Positions 32,963-45,779 of a stretch of DNA of 64,000 bases are shown here, piece by piece. The position numbers and the translations under genes are program-made. How positions within the stretch are numbered: the stretch's first letter is position 1; every line of letters starts with the position of its first letter. This stretch comes from Perognathus longimembris pacificus (taxonomy: Eukaryota > Chordata > Mammalia > Rodentia > Heteromyidae), in the NCBI RefSeq assembly GCF_023159225.1, contig NC_063166.1, forward strand, positions 42,401,149-42,465,148. The letters are read 5' to 3'. The notes beneath the pieces are model-generated. The model was not told where the DNA came from. It saw only the letters and a list, made by a program, of their open reading frames with translations, and searched no databases.

Positions 32963-35788
32963 GTTAATAGTAGTGTTTCTAAGATTGAACTCTTATCATA
33001 CTTCCTGTCTATAAAACATTCAATGACTCACCTTATCCTTAAATTTTTTAAATTCCATTATTGAATTCCATTGTTTAAATCCCACAATTTCCAGTCTCTT
33101 CCACTCCACCTTCCACTCAGCAGTCTGCAGTCTAGGTCATGGTAAATTATTTGTACTCCTTCCCAAATGCCAAGCTCCTTCTCCCATTCTACATCCATTC
33201 TACCTGGTAGAAGGAGGGCACAAATGGAGAGAAACTGCCTGCCCAAGACAGTGCAGAAATAAAGCTGGAGGGCAGTTGGCAGTTAGCCCACAGTGTGATG
33301 CTCACAGCAATGCCTTACATTGTGTGAGTGAGGTTGTCCCAGAATCTTAGCGTTGCTTGAAGATTTACTTAAATTCAGCCTTCCCTGCTGTCCACAGCTG
33401 AACATTTTTCCCATCATGCCTTCAAAGAACCTATATTTGAAAAGTAGTAAAGAATAAGCACTATATGTTTTGTATCCCATGGCTTTTTAATGTACTCCAA
33501 GGAGAGTCTATAATACATAGAGACAGTTGATTATAATTCTCCAGGGCTCCTGGAAGGCAGAAATCTTTCCCCTGACAACCCTTTCAGAGGGTAGAGGTGA
33601 TCTTTCAATGAAAAAGAGAAGGTCGCTAACTTCAATTAAGTAGTTCTTTCCATGAAGACAGGAGCAGCATTCAAAGGTTTGCAGCAATTTCTTTGTTTTA
33701 TGGTGGTAGTTAAAAGGAAAGCAAAAAGGAAGAGAGATCTTTCCAGTTCTTGTGACAGACCTCACAAATTGTTTTATTTTAAGGCAACACTGGCATTTCT
33801 TCTGCTACCTAGTTACAGTAAATGCTGCCTACAAGATTAAACCAGAATTCTCTTACTTTAGTCTACACTAACATCTGTCCTCAAAGTTAGCTGTATCATA
33901 CATGGCAGTGTGAATTGGTAAGCAAATTAGTGAAGTTCCAGGATATTATGCAAACTCACTGCCAGAATAATTTAGGGAACAAGGCAAACACAAATCAGCT
34001 GCCTAGTCCAAAAGTTTATATTGAAATTTCTACAATTTCTAGAGGTGATGTAAGATGAAAGCTTTGGTGTTGTTCTTTTTTTTTTTTAAGAAGCCAATAG
34101 TTATTAACTGATCGTACCACTTTTGTAATGATTCTCACAAAGCATGAGAGGAAAATCAAAGAAACTTAAAAAAATAATGATAAAGAGAAAGGAAAGTAAA
34201 AGGCTGTGGGCAAGGTCAACATTGCATTACCTGGGATTTTTGTTTGGGAATTGATTTTCCCATTACAACAAGAACATTTATTTGGGAAAATAACTGGCTT
34301 TCCAGGAAAGTGAAATATTTCCAAAGTATTACTCTTGCAATTATATAAAAGTATATTTTGTTTCAAAACAGTTTTTTTTAAGTCAACTTGTGTCAAGATA
34401 AAAATGGATAGGGCTCAAAACTGTCCATTCATTTATTATTTAGAACTTTCTACGATTGTGTACACACACACATACACACAGCATTTTCAATCCCCTAGGC
34501 ACTGTTTTGAGCAGCTTTACTTAAAGAGGTCAACCTCGGTGATGCTTGGAACTATGTGATAAGGTCAACAGAAGATTGGTGAACAATACACATGATAGGG
34601 AGAAAGTCTCAACCTCTGTGTGGCACAGTATATATCATACAGTGAGAACATATGTAAGCATGTATACATACTCAGGAACATTATATAAGCACACAAAAGA
34701 AGTTGGAGCACTGGATCTCCTGCCTGTCTCTAGGAGCACTATGCACTCAAAGGGTCAGACCAGCCCCTTAGATAAAATAGTGACCACCGCATAGCAATAA
34801 CTACTTATCAGGTGCCATGGCTAGTTCTTTATAAACATGATCTGTTTTTATTCTCCCACAGTTATGTTTAGTAAATCATGCCATCCTTGCTCAACTTCAG
34901 TAGGAATCAAATTTGCTTGTAAATAAAGATCTGCTACTGTTCCAAGGAGTTTATAATTGAAATATGAGAATAGAATACTGGTTATTTCTTTCATTTTATT
35001 CTTTCTGCCAGAGTACAGTAGTTCTTATACCAAAGGTAAATATTGGTAGAGATGACACAAGAAAGGATGGCAAGAAAGGCTGCAAATGTAATCAAAGCCA
35101 AATTGTAACAACTCTACATACCATCTTGAGACACTTGGGCTTTATTCTAAGGACAGACAAACCTGTGAAGAACTTCCCTCTACAAACTATTTTATTTCTG
35201 TCTCTGAGGTTGAAGATAGCTTTATCTTAGCCCCTTATACTAAAATCCATCAAGAATATTTAGCCTTACCATATGTTAAAATTCCCAAGGCCTTTCTCCT
35301 TCAACAAACCTTAGTTATTTCAGGAAGCTCCTGGTGTCTGTAAGCTCCACATGCCCAGCTCTGCCTGCTCCCTGCTCCCTGCTCTCCGATCAAGGGACTG
35401 AGCCCTGACCCATGCAGACAACAGTTGTTCAGCACCTGTAGCACAAACACACATAACTAAGCTACCACTACAATGCATTTCTTCCCTAAAACACCACCAT
35501 TTACTTTCAGCCATTTTCCATTGAAGCTAAAGCTTTTATCTCACTTGCTGCTATAAAGTGGAATTATTTCTTAGCAGATACGACAAATACTAGGTTAAGT
35601 TCAAAACTGCTCCCTCTTTAAAAGTATAAAATTACAAATGTTATGTCAGAATATATCTTTTGAAGTATAAAAAGGTCTATTCTTAAAAAGCCTAAATATA
35701 AAGTGTGTTCTGCGGTGGTTAGCCAGCTTTCCATTAGGGTTACAAAATACCCAAGATAATAGACTTAAAAAGAGGAAAAGTTAGTCAG
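32963..35788. other. Longest repeat-poor stretch (2.8 kb), no gene seen
   Basis: No SINE, L1 or LTR is recognisable. Open frames stay under 90 codons. Contains short A/T and CA runs only (34083-34090, 34462-34478). Confidence 0.45.
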
Positions 35789-36005
35789 GTGCCAGTGGCT
35801 CACTCCTGCAATCCTAGCCACTCAGGAAGGTCAGATAGGAGGACTGAAGTTCTAAGCTAGCCAGGAATGTCTGTGAGACTCTTATCTCCAATAAACTACT
35901 CAGAAAAAGCCAAAAATGGCACTGTGACTCAAGTGGTAGAGCACTAGCCTTGAGCACAAAGAGGCTCAGGGGCAGCACAGAGTTCAAGCCCCAGGACTGG
36001 CAACA
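35789..36005 (+). mobile_element. Composite SINE
   Basis: ccagtggctcactcctgcaa ... ctgtgactcaagtggtagag ... gagttcaagccccaggactg plus A-tail. Confidence 0.85.
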
Positions 36006-36323
36006 AAACAAAAAAAAAAATGTGAGCAAAACTCAAAGCAGTATTGTGTGGCAGAAGATGTTGTTCACCTTACTATAGCTAGGGAACAAAAAGAAAGAGA
36101 ATGGGGCTGGAGCCTTTGGTCCCCCCTAAGGAAACACCCCCAGAAAACAAAGTTCTTCTCTCAAGGTCTTAACTCCCACAGGCTCTGCCAACTCCCAATA
36201 GTGCAAACACGCACCCAAGCAGTTAACACATGGGTATTTGGGAGACACTTAATCTAAGTCACAGCACCTCCATACAGCATTTCCCCTCCTTCTACATATA
36301 GACAATCTTTTGTGAAATAATCC

Positions 36324-36324
<1 letters not shown>
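36006..36324. other. Unique sequence, no gene seen
   Basis: Starts with the A-tail of the preceding SINE; nothing else recognisable. Confidence 0.35.

Positions 36325-36368
<44 letters not shown>
36325..36368. repeat. (AC)n microsatellite
   Basis: About 22 perfect units. Confidence 0.97.
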
Positions 36369-36370
<2 letters not shown>

Positions 36371-36933
36371 CATTCAAAGGCTAAATAGTAATGGAGAAAG
36401 GTTTTTGAAAGCAGTGGAATGTTGGAACAAATAATATTTTACACAGTTCAAATATCACCCAGGAGGGAATTTCCACTAGCACATGTTGCAGTTTGCCACA
36501 GGCAGATGAGAACCTCTAATTCAGAACATACGCTGTGCCTCCACCTATAAAAATTCTGCAAGCAACAGCATGCTCTGGCTAGAGTGATGATCATGGCTTC
36601 TTGCTGAATGTATTCCATAGCTCAACAGATGGCCTCTTCTGGGGTTTAAGACAGGCAAGAGTCAGGCACAATCCTGATACAAGTGAAATATTGACCCAGG
36701 GAGAAGGAAGGCAGAGCTCAGGGGTGGTGAATCTACTGTGAAGTCTGGGTGTACCTACTAGAAGTTTTCCAGAACACAATAAAAAAAAAAAAAAGCAGAG
36801 CAATTTCTTTGTTTCAGAAGCATGTCAAGGAATTAATGAAACAAGAACCATTCTGTAAGCAAAAGTCTGTGAATTCTTTTTATTGCACTAAGACATTTAG
36901 ACTTTGTCTATGCATTCAGAAGCTTAATCTTGC
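36369..36933. other. Unique sequence, no gene seen
   Basis: A 14-base A run near 36781; otherwise featureless. Confidence 0.35.
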
Positions 36934-37153
36934 CAGGAGCTGGTAGCTCATGCCTATAATCCTAGCTACTCAGGAGGCTGAAATTTAAGGATAGTAGTTC
37001 AAAGCCAGCCCAGGCAGGAAAGTCCGCAATATTCTTATCTCCAACTAATCACCAGAAAACTGGAAGTGGTGCTGTGGCTCTAAGTGATAGGGCACTAACC
37101 TTGAATGAAAAACCTGAGAGACAGAGCCCAGGCCTCAAGCCCCACAACCAACA
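36934..37153 (+). mobile_element. Composite SINE
   Basis: gagctggtagctcatgccta ... gctgtggctctaagtgatag ... caggcctcaagccccacaac. Confidence 0.8.
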
Positions 37154-37304
37154 AAAATAAAGAAGTTAAACTTTGATATTGTACATCTAGATTATAACAT
37201 AAGGCATATTCCTCTGGCATGCTCCAATCTAAACTCCCATATTTTCCCAATGTCACTTTCTATTCTTCACCAAGGAGGAAAATAAGCCATGGATGAGTGG
37301 GGTC

Positions 37305-37527
37305 CTAGGTCTGTCACACCTGTAATCTTAGCTACTCAGAAGGCTGAGATCTGAGGACTATGGTTCAAAACCACCCTAACAGGAAAGTCCATGAGACTCT
37401 TATCTCCAGTTAGCCAGAAAAAGGTTGGAAATAGAGCTGTGTTTCAAGTAGTAGAGCACCAGCCTTCAGTGAAAAGGCGAAGGTTCAGCAGCCAGATGCT
37501 GAGTTCAAGCTCTAGTACTGGCACATA
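37305..37527 (+). mobile_element. Composite SINE
   Basis: gtctgtcacacctgtaatct ... gtttcaagtagtagagcacc ... ctgagttcaagctctagtac. Confidence 0.78.
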
Positions 37528-38413
37528 CACAGACACGGAGCCATGGCTGCCCACTCAGGACAAGTTCTGCTGGGTGCTGTAACCAGCCTTACCCACCCAT
37601 CAAATAAAGACACAGCCACAATCTACCTTCATAAACCAGTTCTCCTCCATTTCCACGTACCTTCCAGTGTCCATTGCAGACACCAACATTTCATCTCTGC
37701 CTCCTCCCTCTCCCCATCACTGTCTATGTCTCCGGTGTCACTTTCTTTCCAGCTCCACTCCTTCCTCCCAGACTAGCTCCCTGCACAGCACAGATTGCAT
37801 CTCTTTTGCTTAATTCCCTTGCAGTGACTCTTGAGAATGAAGTCCTTTCATGTTTTAGAAGGTTCTTTACATTATGGCCCCAGCTTTTAAATCTGTGGCC
37901 CCTCCCTCTCCACACCCCAGCTAGAACTCAGCACTTCCCTAAGGTTTTGGGTTCTCCTATTGCGCTTATTCCACCAAGCATTCATATATGCACTTACTTC
38001 ACCAAGCATTCTCTTTTGCTGAAGGCCAGTGTCTACTAAGAATTCTACTCAGTCTTGACACAGCTTAGCTTTCTGTACCAATAGGAAGGCTCCTCTTATC
38101 CAAGACTCCTTTCAGGTGCCCTTCCTGCATGTTCTCATAACCCCTTTCCAGCCCCAATATTTACCCCATTGTCTTGGTGTTTGAGTCCTGTGACATTAGA
38201 ATACTAAATGTATTCTAGTATTTAGACACAGAACATGGAATATATCCAATGCTTAAGTATTTGTTGAATAAATACTTTGCTTCATCCTCCTTTCGGATGA
38301 ACTAGTTTCTTAGAATCAATCTCTGGCCCCATTCCATTGGCCTCTTTTTATTAAATAATTGTTTGATAGCAATGATCATTATCATTCATTCAAAGTGAGT
38401 ATTATTGATGTAT
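37528..38413. other. Unique sequence, no gene seen
   Basis: C/T-rich. Open frames of 77 and 121 codons (37543-37776, 37674-38039) overlap in different frames and show no domain. Confidence 0.4.
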
Positions 38414-38622
38414 TTATTTTGCACTGGTACTGAGGTTTGAACTTGGGGTCTGTTTAATGTCCTTTAGCTTGTACACCTAAGACTGGAGCTCTATTTCCAA
38501 CCTTTTGGTGGCTAAAGGGAGATAAGAGTCTCACAGACCTTCTTGCCAGAGATGGCTTTGAATTTCAATCTTCATATCTCAGCCTCCTGAGTAGAATTAC
38601 AGTCGTTAGTCACTGCTGCCTA
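38414..38622 (-). mobile_element. Composite SINE, minus strand
   Basis: actgaggtttgaacttgggg ... aagactggagctctatttcc, then ctcagcctcctgagtagaat. Confidence 0.7.
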
Positions 38623-40308
38623 GATTCTGTTGGCTTCTATGTTGGCCAATCACCACTCCTCCCCTAGGCATTTAATATGTGGAGCCATAAGCATGGAGTC
38701 CTTCCTCACACTTCAAGCAGAAACTTGCTGCTACTGTCTCCTTCAATTGGGGCTTTGATGTAAAGGCAGAACATGAACAGTGAGGGCAGATATGTCCTTT
38801 GTGGGGCCAAGTAATAAAAGGCAGAGAAACCCAGTTGCCTTTGCCCAAGTGCACTTCCAATTGCCACTGCCACTTCCTCACAACCACCCCTATTCATTAA
38901 CAATGGTGATATCATTGCTGTCACTCTCCGTGGATACTCAGATCTAAAATCTCTGGGACGTTTCTCTTGTGGAACAAGGCCAAGCCCCCCTCCCCCTGCA
39001 GAGGACTTCTTGCTCTTTAGGAAATGTTCACAAGGCCCACCTACCACCTTGTTTACTGCTAGATTTCACAAGTAACTATACACGGAAAACCTCTGGACTA
39101 GAATGTCCTCACATCAAACTCCATGAGTCCTCCTCCATCCTGACACTCCAAGCCCTGTCCCCAGTCAGTTCACCATATATTTTCCACTTACACTGACCTT
39201 TGTTTCTGCTACTTTGATACTGGTTTTAACCTACCTCCCATGCTTCCAATCTGATCTCACTGTGGCCTTCCAGGTGTGTGAGACATGGTTTCCTTCTATG
39301 ACTCAAACAGGCTCATCTTCCACTCTGAGTCTGGTTCCCTGGTGTCAATCAAACCAACAGCCCTTGGAAGGACAAGGGGGAATGATATAGCCGCACAATT
39401 AACCACCCAGTATTCCCAAGTGAGCTACATGCTTCCTATATGCTCTTGATGGAGACTACTTTAGCCAAGAGTTCTGCCTACTGAGACCTTACAGCTCGCT
39501 GACAAGCTGAATCCAGTGGACTTGGAAGAGCCTTCTCTCTCCTACTTCTCCCACCTCCAGACACCCTGCTGTCCTTCTTTAAGACAACTTGGTACTCTGA
39601 AAAGTGTAAAATCCTTAAGACACACTGGTGGAACTGAAAATACCACATCAGACATCACAGAAGCGTTGACCAGCATTTAAGGAGTTAGTTGGAAACTTGA
39701 TCTCAAAAGCTATTAAAAGCAATCCTTTTCCCAATCCCTACACCTGCCTACCTGATTGCTTTTAAAGGAAGATGCAGAGCTCAAGGAGAAGTGGGTGTAA
39801 AAAATAGAATGCCATGTTTTCTCTCTTCACTCACAGTGACGTGGGAGCCTCAGCTGGTCTAGATACTAGTGTAAATTAAAAGCTTAACCGGAAGCCTAAA
39901 AAAGGCCATCTCCACTCCCTCTGCTCTGCTCCCATCCTCACACAATGCACCATAAAACCAGAAGAAAAAAAAAGGCAAAAAAAAAAAATTCTAACAAACT
40001 CAATTGCTATAACCAATTATTTAGTGAATCATTCTTTCTTAAGTCTCAGGCCTTTGATTAGTAAGCTTCATTTAAAGAGAGTCCTCCTCCCACTTAAAGC
40101 TGAGCTGTGTCAGTGCTGTCTTTGATTATCATGGTAATATAGAGTGGGTCTCAGCCAAAGTATGTCTTGAAAGCCCAAGATAGAGGTAAAACATTTTGAA
40201 ATGATCGTAGGGACCAGATAACCACCCCAGTATTGTCGGTATACATCAGGAGAAATGTCAACCACAAAACCACTACACAAGATCCAGTGCTCAGAATGGT
40301 TTATTCTA
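38623..40308. other. Unique sequence (1.7 kb), no gene seen
   Basis: Repeat-poor. A 113-codon antisense frame (38706-39047) has no recognisable domain. Confidence 0.42.
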
Positions 40309-40321
40309 TGAATTTAAATTT

Positions 40322-41350
40322 TAATTTTTTAATTAATTAATTAATAGTCAAAGTAATGTACAGACGGGTTACTGTTTCATACATAAGGCAGTGAGTACGT
40401 TTGCCAAACTTGTAACCTCCTCCTTTGTTTTTCTCCCACATTCCCCACTTCCCAGTTCCCTCCCCACCCTCTCCCAAGTTGTACAGTTGGTTTATAGCAT
40501 GTTGTCTTATAAGTATTGTCATTGTGGGGCTGGGGATATGGTCTAGTGGCAAGAGTGCTTGCCTCATATACATGAAGCCCTGGGTTCAATTCCCCAGCAC
40601 CACATATACAGAAAATGGCCAGAAGTGGCACTGTGGCTCAAGTGGCAGAGTGCTAGCCTTGAGCAGAAAGAAGCCAGGGACAGTGTTCAGGCCCTGAGTC
40701 CAAGCCCCAGGACTGGCAAAAAAAAAGTATTGTCATTGTATTGGTTCACTTTTTACCCTTTGTTTCTCCATTTTGGTGTTCCCCTTCCCTAGTTCCGATA
40801 AACATACAAACAATATGCAGTGTACCAACAACCCTGCTTTTGGGCATTTACCAAAGGATTACAAGCAAGATCACACTAAATCCACCAGTACAACTATGTT
40901 TATTGCAGCAAAATTTACCACCACTAAAATATGAAACCAACCCAGATGCACCTCATTAAATGAATGGATCAAGAAAATGTAATACATGTACAAGATGGAA
41001 TTCTATGCTTTTATTAGAAAAAATAATTCCCCCCCCCCTTGGTGAGGAAATGGAAAGACTTGGAAAAAAAATCATACTAAGTGAAGTGAGCCAGACCCAA
41101 AGAAACATAGACTCTAAAGTTTCACTCATTGGAAATAATTAGTATTTGTCTAGGATACTCATAGCAGAGGAGCACAATAGCTCACTAGCAATGTACATAT
41201 GATCACATATGGTGATGCTAAGGAAAATGAACTACAAGACTTGGAAATAAGTGGTTTATCTTTGCTGTTGCTATTTTCAACATACCACATGAAATTATGC
41301 CTTTTTCTTTTGTCTTTCTTCCCCATGGTTTTACTCCTGATGTCACTGTA
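40322..41350 (-). mobile_element. LINE-1 insertion with 5' inversion (twin-priming structure)
   Basis: 40322-40840 is the antisense 3' end of the local L1: tail at left, then gtaatgtacagacgggttac and aagttgtacagttggtttat. 40841-41350 is the upstream L1 segment in plus orientation (ggaaagacttggaaaaaaaa; aagtgagccagacccaaaga; cctgatgtcactgtagaatt). In the intact copy at 15716-16312 the plus part directly precedes the antisense part, so the two halves meet head-on. Flanks gaatttaaatttt and gaatttgatttttt may be an imperfect duplication. A dimeric SINE is inserted at 40526. Confidence 0.82.
40526..40724 (+). mobile_element. Dimeric tRNA-like SINE with perfect target-site duplication
   Basis: ggggctggggatatggtcta ... 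gggttcaattccccagcacc ... tggctcaagtggcagagtgc ... cccaggactggc plus A-tail. Flanked by aagtattgtcattgt at 40511-40525 and 40725-40739. Confidence 0.95.
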
Positions 41351-41390
41351 GAATTTGATTTTTTTAATGCAATTCAAAACACCATAAGAA

Positions 41391-41628
41391 GCTGAGCATT
41401 GATGTCTCACACTTGAAATCCTAGCTACTCAGGAGGCTAAGATCGGAAGGTTGTGGTTCGATACCAGCTCAGGCAAGAAAGGTCCTGAAATTTGTATCTC
41501 CAATTAACCACCAAAAAGGCATAAATGGAACTGTGGCTCAAGTAGTAGAGTGTCAGTCTTCAGAAGAAAAAAAAAAAAAAAGCCCTGGAACAGTGCCCAA
41601 GTTCTGAGCTCAGTAACAACACAATAAA
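41391..41628 (+). mobile_element. Composite SINE
   Basis: tgatgtctcacacttgaaat ... gtggctcaagtagtagagtg, with an A-run at 41566-41581. Confidence 0.75.
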
Positions 41629-41651
41629 CACCATAAGAATCAGGTTCTAGC

Positions 41652-41872
41652 CGTGTGCTGGTGGCTCAAACCTATAATTCTAGCTACTAAGGAGGCTGAT
41701 CTGAGAATCACAGTTCAAAGCCAACCCTGGCAGCAAAGTCTGTGGAACTCTTATCTCCAATTAATCACTTGAAAACTGTAAGTAGTTCTGTGGCTCAAAG
41801 TGGGAGAAGGCTAGCCTTGAGCTGAAGAGCTCAGGGACAGCACCCAGGATGAGTTCAAGCCCAGAAACCAAT
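41652..41872 (+). mobile_element. Composite SINE, tandem to the previous one
   Basis: gtgctggtggctcaaaccta ... ttctgtggctcaaagtggga ... gatgagttcaagcccag. Same orientation, about 20 bp after the preceding copy; both copies have diverged independently. Confidence 0.75.
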
Positions 41873-43017
41873 AGAAAATTTAGAAAAAGAATCAGGCTCT
41901 TATTTGGCTTAGGAGAAGCTAAGGAAAAGATGCAAAAGAAAACATGCAAATGATCACTTCACCTGATTTAGCTTCTCTGTCCAAACCTCTCCACAAATCT
42001 GCACGAGAGCCCTGTAAAGGAGATAGGAAGCCAGGGGACCAGACCTTTGTACTATTGGTTGGCACCTGGCAACAGGCAGGCACTCTGAGTCTCTTTCATA
42101 GAAAGTCAAATTTAGATGCCAACAATGAAGCTGTTTGGACAGTCATATAAACAAGCCGAGGTACCCACCTCTTGGAATGAATGCAATGGTATTTTGGGAT
42201 TTGGTTGGGACAGTGAGACTGTTGGGGAGATGGGAATGTTGCAGACCGTTCTGATCCAGCACTTAATACATGCCTCCTGAAAATATCTAGAGTGCAGAAG
42301 CAAACAGCTTCTCACCTGAGCTTTCTTCAGAGATGTTGGTTGCTTGCCACCAAGAGATAGTGGCCCTGCTGTGTATTCTCTGTTGCTCCTTTATGGTGAT
42401 TTGCACTTTTCTAGTCTAAACAAGATCTTTGGGCAATTAGTGTACATTTCAACAAAAACCCAATCCTTCCAAGTGCCTGCTCCCAATGGCTTTTTGATTA
42501 TAGAATTTTAGTACATAAATTACTAAGCTAGATACTTCTGCTCATGTGTAAAAATAAATACAATGAAGCCACCAAGGATTTCAGAAAAATTTGAAATACG
42601 ACTAGTTAGGAGGCCCTTAAACATGAATCCTCTCTCTGTAAGTTCCGTATGTTCCTTTTCCTTTTCTTTTACTGTGGAAAGGCTCAACTGGGTCCGGTAC
42701 TTGCCCTGTGGACATGTCCTATATTCTGTGTTACTGCCATCCCTTCTGGAAACTTCTGCTAAATCAATGGAGCCCAATTCATGGTTTCAAACCTCCAAGG
42801 GCAGCTAAAGAACAAGGCAATTGGAGGCTTGCATTGTTTATCTTTCCAACTCCCATCCATCCTGCCCTTATTTAGAACAATTGCCCTAGCATGTACCTGC
42901 ATTATTTTCATATATGCTTTCCCAGAGGCTAAATTGTGTTCAAAAGATAACTTTTAGAAGCTCTAGCCCAGTAAAAAGCAAAGCTTACATGTAATGAATG
43001 AGAACATTCATGCAAGG
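41873..43017. other. Unique sequence, no gene seen
   Basis: Open frames under 85 codons; no recognisable feature. Confidence 0.4.
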
Positions 43018-43192
43018 CACCTGTGGCTCACCCCTGTAATCCTAGATACCCAAGAGGCTGAAATCTGAGATTCTTACTTCTAATTAACCAGCAAAAAGCT
43101 GAAAGGGGAGGTGTGGCTCAAGTGGCAAATACCAGCCTTAAGCAAAAACAGCTAAGTGAGAGCACAAAATTATGAATTTAAGCCCCAGTACC
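43018..43192 (+). mobile_element. Composite SINE
   Basis: cacctgtggctcacccctgt ... gtggctcaagtggcaaatac ... tgaatttaagccccagtac. The middle of the B1-like half is deleted; an AG run follows. Confidence 0.75.

Positions 43193-43242
<50 letters not shown>
43193..43242. repeat. (AG)n microsatellite at SINE tail
   Basis: About 25 units with one AAAG interruption. Confidence 0.97.
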
Positions 43243-43245
<3 letters not shown>

Positions 43246-44170
43246 TAATTATGGTCCTTTCACAATCCAATATATTTTAAATATGACATCTCATTTTGAT
43301 GTGCATTCCTCTGATTCTGTAAAAGTTGAGCATCTTCATAGATACATTTACTTACCTGCTTCCTTCATTGGTCAGCTAATACAAAGAAGTTCAGCTGTGC
43401 ATTCTGGTTTGGGCTGACAGGCAGCATGGGGAGCACACAGATTCCTGTTATCATTGGTGCAATGGGGACAGATAACACAGACCAGAGATAAAGCAGGTAT
43501 GCCAACCCAAATGGGCTTGTCAAAGAAATATGCATCTCCATAGTGACAATTCCAAAATTATCCATTTAGCAATGGCCAACTGAACCAGAAATGAGCAACT
43601 TAAAACTCAGTCTTAAGCCCTCTGCTCACATTTGGTGTTACAGGATTTTTAAGGGGTAAACTAAAGCATGTTTCCAAGAATCAAACATATTGGTAAGGGA
43701 AAAATTTCCAGAAAGTAATATCAATAAAGCTGTGTCTGCCACTCTGATTTGACACTGTGCGTGGGAGAGGGACAGATCTGGCAAGAGATAGTTGGCTGCA
43801 TTAGGTTCTGGGTAGATCTGATAGTGGTCCAAAATAATGAAATTATAGCATCTGTTCTGACTGGATATAAATTGTTTAGAGTAATTTCTCTGGCTCCTGG
43901 GCCAAAGAGTCAACCACTGCAGATTGGAGAGTCAGAAATGTTGACACAGAGCTCAACATTAAGTAAAACAAGGCATGTGTGATAAGTCAAACAGTTCTCA
44001 TATTAACAGTGAAAGGAAGTGATTTTTAGAGATGCTCAAGGGTCAGGATACACTGTTCATCACTTCACTGTCGCGGAGTATATCAAGAGCGTGAGTATTG
44101 ACTGCTGTGCTTGACTGACTTATCCAGACACAGGGATTCTTACTACTCTAGACAAGAGCTGATGAGGGCT
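43243..44170. other. Unique sequence, no gene seen
   Basis: No recognisable feature. Confidence 0.4.
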
Positions 44171-44260
44171 CTGAGTTGGTGTGATGATGCAATCCTGTAA
44201 TCACAACATTTGAGAGGCTGAAGCAGGAGGATCATGAGTTGAAGCCAGCCTGAGAAAGAA
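44171..44260 (+). mobile_element. B1-like SINE monomer
   Basis: gatgatgcaatcctgtaatc ... ggaggatcatgagttgaagc ... cagcctgagaaag. No tRNA-like half; the tail runs into a purine tract. Confidence 0.65.
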
Positions 44261-44480
44261 ATAAAAAAAGAAGAGGGAAGAGAAGAGGGAAGGAAAGGAA
44301 AGGAGAGAATAGGGAAAGGGAGGAAAAGGGAGGGGGAAGGGAAGATAAATGAAGCAGAGATGTGAAGTGAAACAGAGAAAAGAAAAGAGGAGAAGAGAGG
44401 AAAAGAGGGGAGGGAGAGGACAGGACAGGACAGGAGAGGAAAGGAAAGGAGAGGACAGAAGAGGAGGAAAAATAGAACAT
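44261..44480. repeat. Polypurine tract, about 220 bp
   Basis: GAAAGG, GGAAAGG and (GGACA)n units, almost all A/G on the plus strand. It grew from the tail of the adjacent B1-like SINE. Its antisense Ser/Leu/Phe-rich open frame is not a gene. Confidence 0.93.
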
Positions 44481-45779
44481 AAAACAGACCTGTAAGGAAA
44501 AGTACTGTTGCTTAATGAAAGCTATGTCTATTCCATCACATGTCAAATGAAGTCAGGCAATGATGATGAAACTCCACTATTGAAATCTTCCAGCGCTAAC
44601 ATCTTCGACTCAGAATAAACAGGGAAGCAAATAGATTCTCTAGTGAGGCTTTCTCATTACCAAACTTTGATAGCAATAATAATGATGATAATAGTAATAA
44701 TTTTATTGTAATAATGCTAACAATGACAGCAGCAACATGAATTAATAAATACTAGGACTTTGTTGATGCTGTCAGGAGTTCTGGTTTATTAAATATTGAA
44801 AACCACTCCAAAAAGTAGAGTAGATCATTTAGGAAGTAACTTGTGGCAGGGCATAATCTTACCAGAGGTTGCTCTTGTCCCCAACTTCCTCAGGATAAAG
44901 GTGAGAGGCACCATCTTTGCCCTCACAGGAGGATGCTCAACTTCAACCTCTTATGTAATGCACAGCCTGAGCCCAATCTATGGCTTCATTTTTCCCTCCT
45001 TGTCTCTTCTTCTTGGCTCTGAGTAGAGTATCTTCATCTCTAAACATGATAGCTGGATAGTTTCTGTCATTTTAATACCATTGACTTGACTTTGGAAAAA
45101 TCGAAGAGCAGATTCACCCTCTAGGTAAACTCCAATAGAGGTAGATAAGAATACTTTCAAACCTCATGTTCTTCCCAGATCTAAAGAGAGCAGGCAGTCG
45201 CAGAAGAGTCACTTGTTACTGTAGATGTCTAATGAGAAACTCTGACCCAGTACCTAGAAACCATGCTGAGATCTTAGAACTTGAAGATTCTTTGTATAGT
45301 TTTGCTATTTTCAAAAATCTACTTTTATGATTACTTTTATTCTGAGTGGCAAATGTAAAAAGACATTCTTGAACTTGTCAGCCAAATAATTGCCAAGTTG
45401 CAGTTCACCACAGTGACTCAGAGAGCTCCAGTTATATTGCCCTGAGCTTAGAAGTCTTTGTTTTGCTTAGGAAAGGAAATACACAGAACCTTATTTCATG
45501 TCCACTGAAGAAGTGTTGGGTATTCTGTTCTGGGGCATGATCTATTTAGTATGTCAATGCTTCTCTTTACTATTTTTTTGTTGGTCAGCATTGAGCCTGA
45601 ATTAAGAGCTAGGAAAACAGTATTGATGTATTGGCAGGTTACATTTCCTTTCTTCCTCTTTTGTGATCATATTAAAATAATTATGATAAAATAATAGCAG
45701 AGAAAAAGTTGTAAGAGAGGAAAGCCATCAGTTGCAGGGACTTCAGTGGTAAGAGTCTACATCTATTTTTATTACAATT
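44481..45779. other. Unique sequence, no gene seen
   Basis: AT-rich AATAAT patch at 44680-44710. A 68-bp patch at 45028-45096 resembles 46028-46096 (see findings). Confidence 0.4.

Noticed and set aside
44232..44546. Antisense Ser/Leu/Phe-rich 104-codon frame
   Set aside because: Conceptual translation of a polypurine tract.
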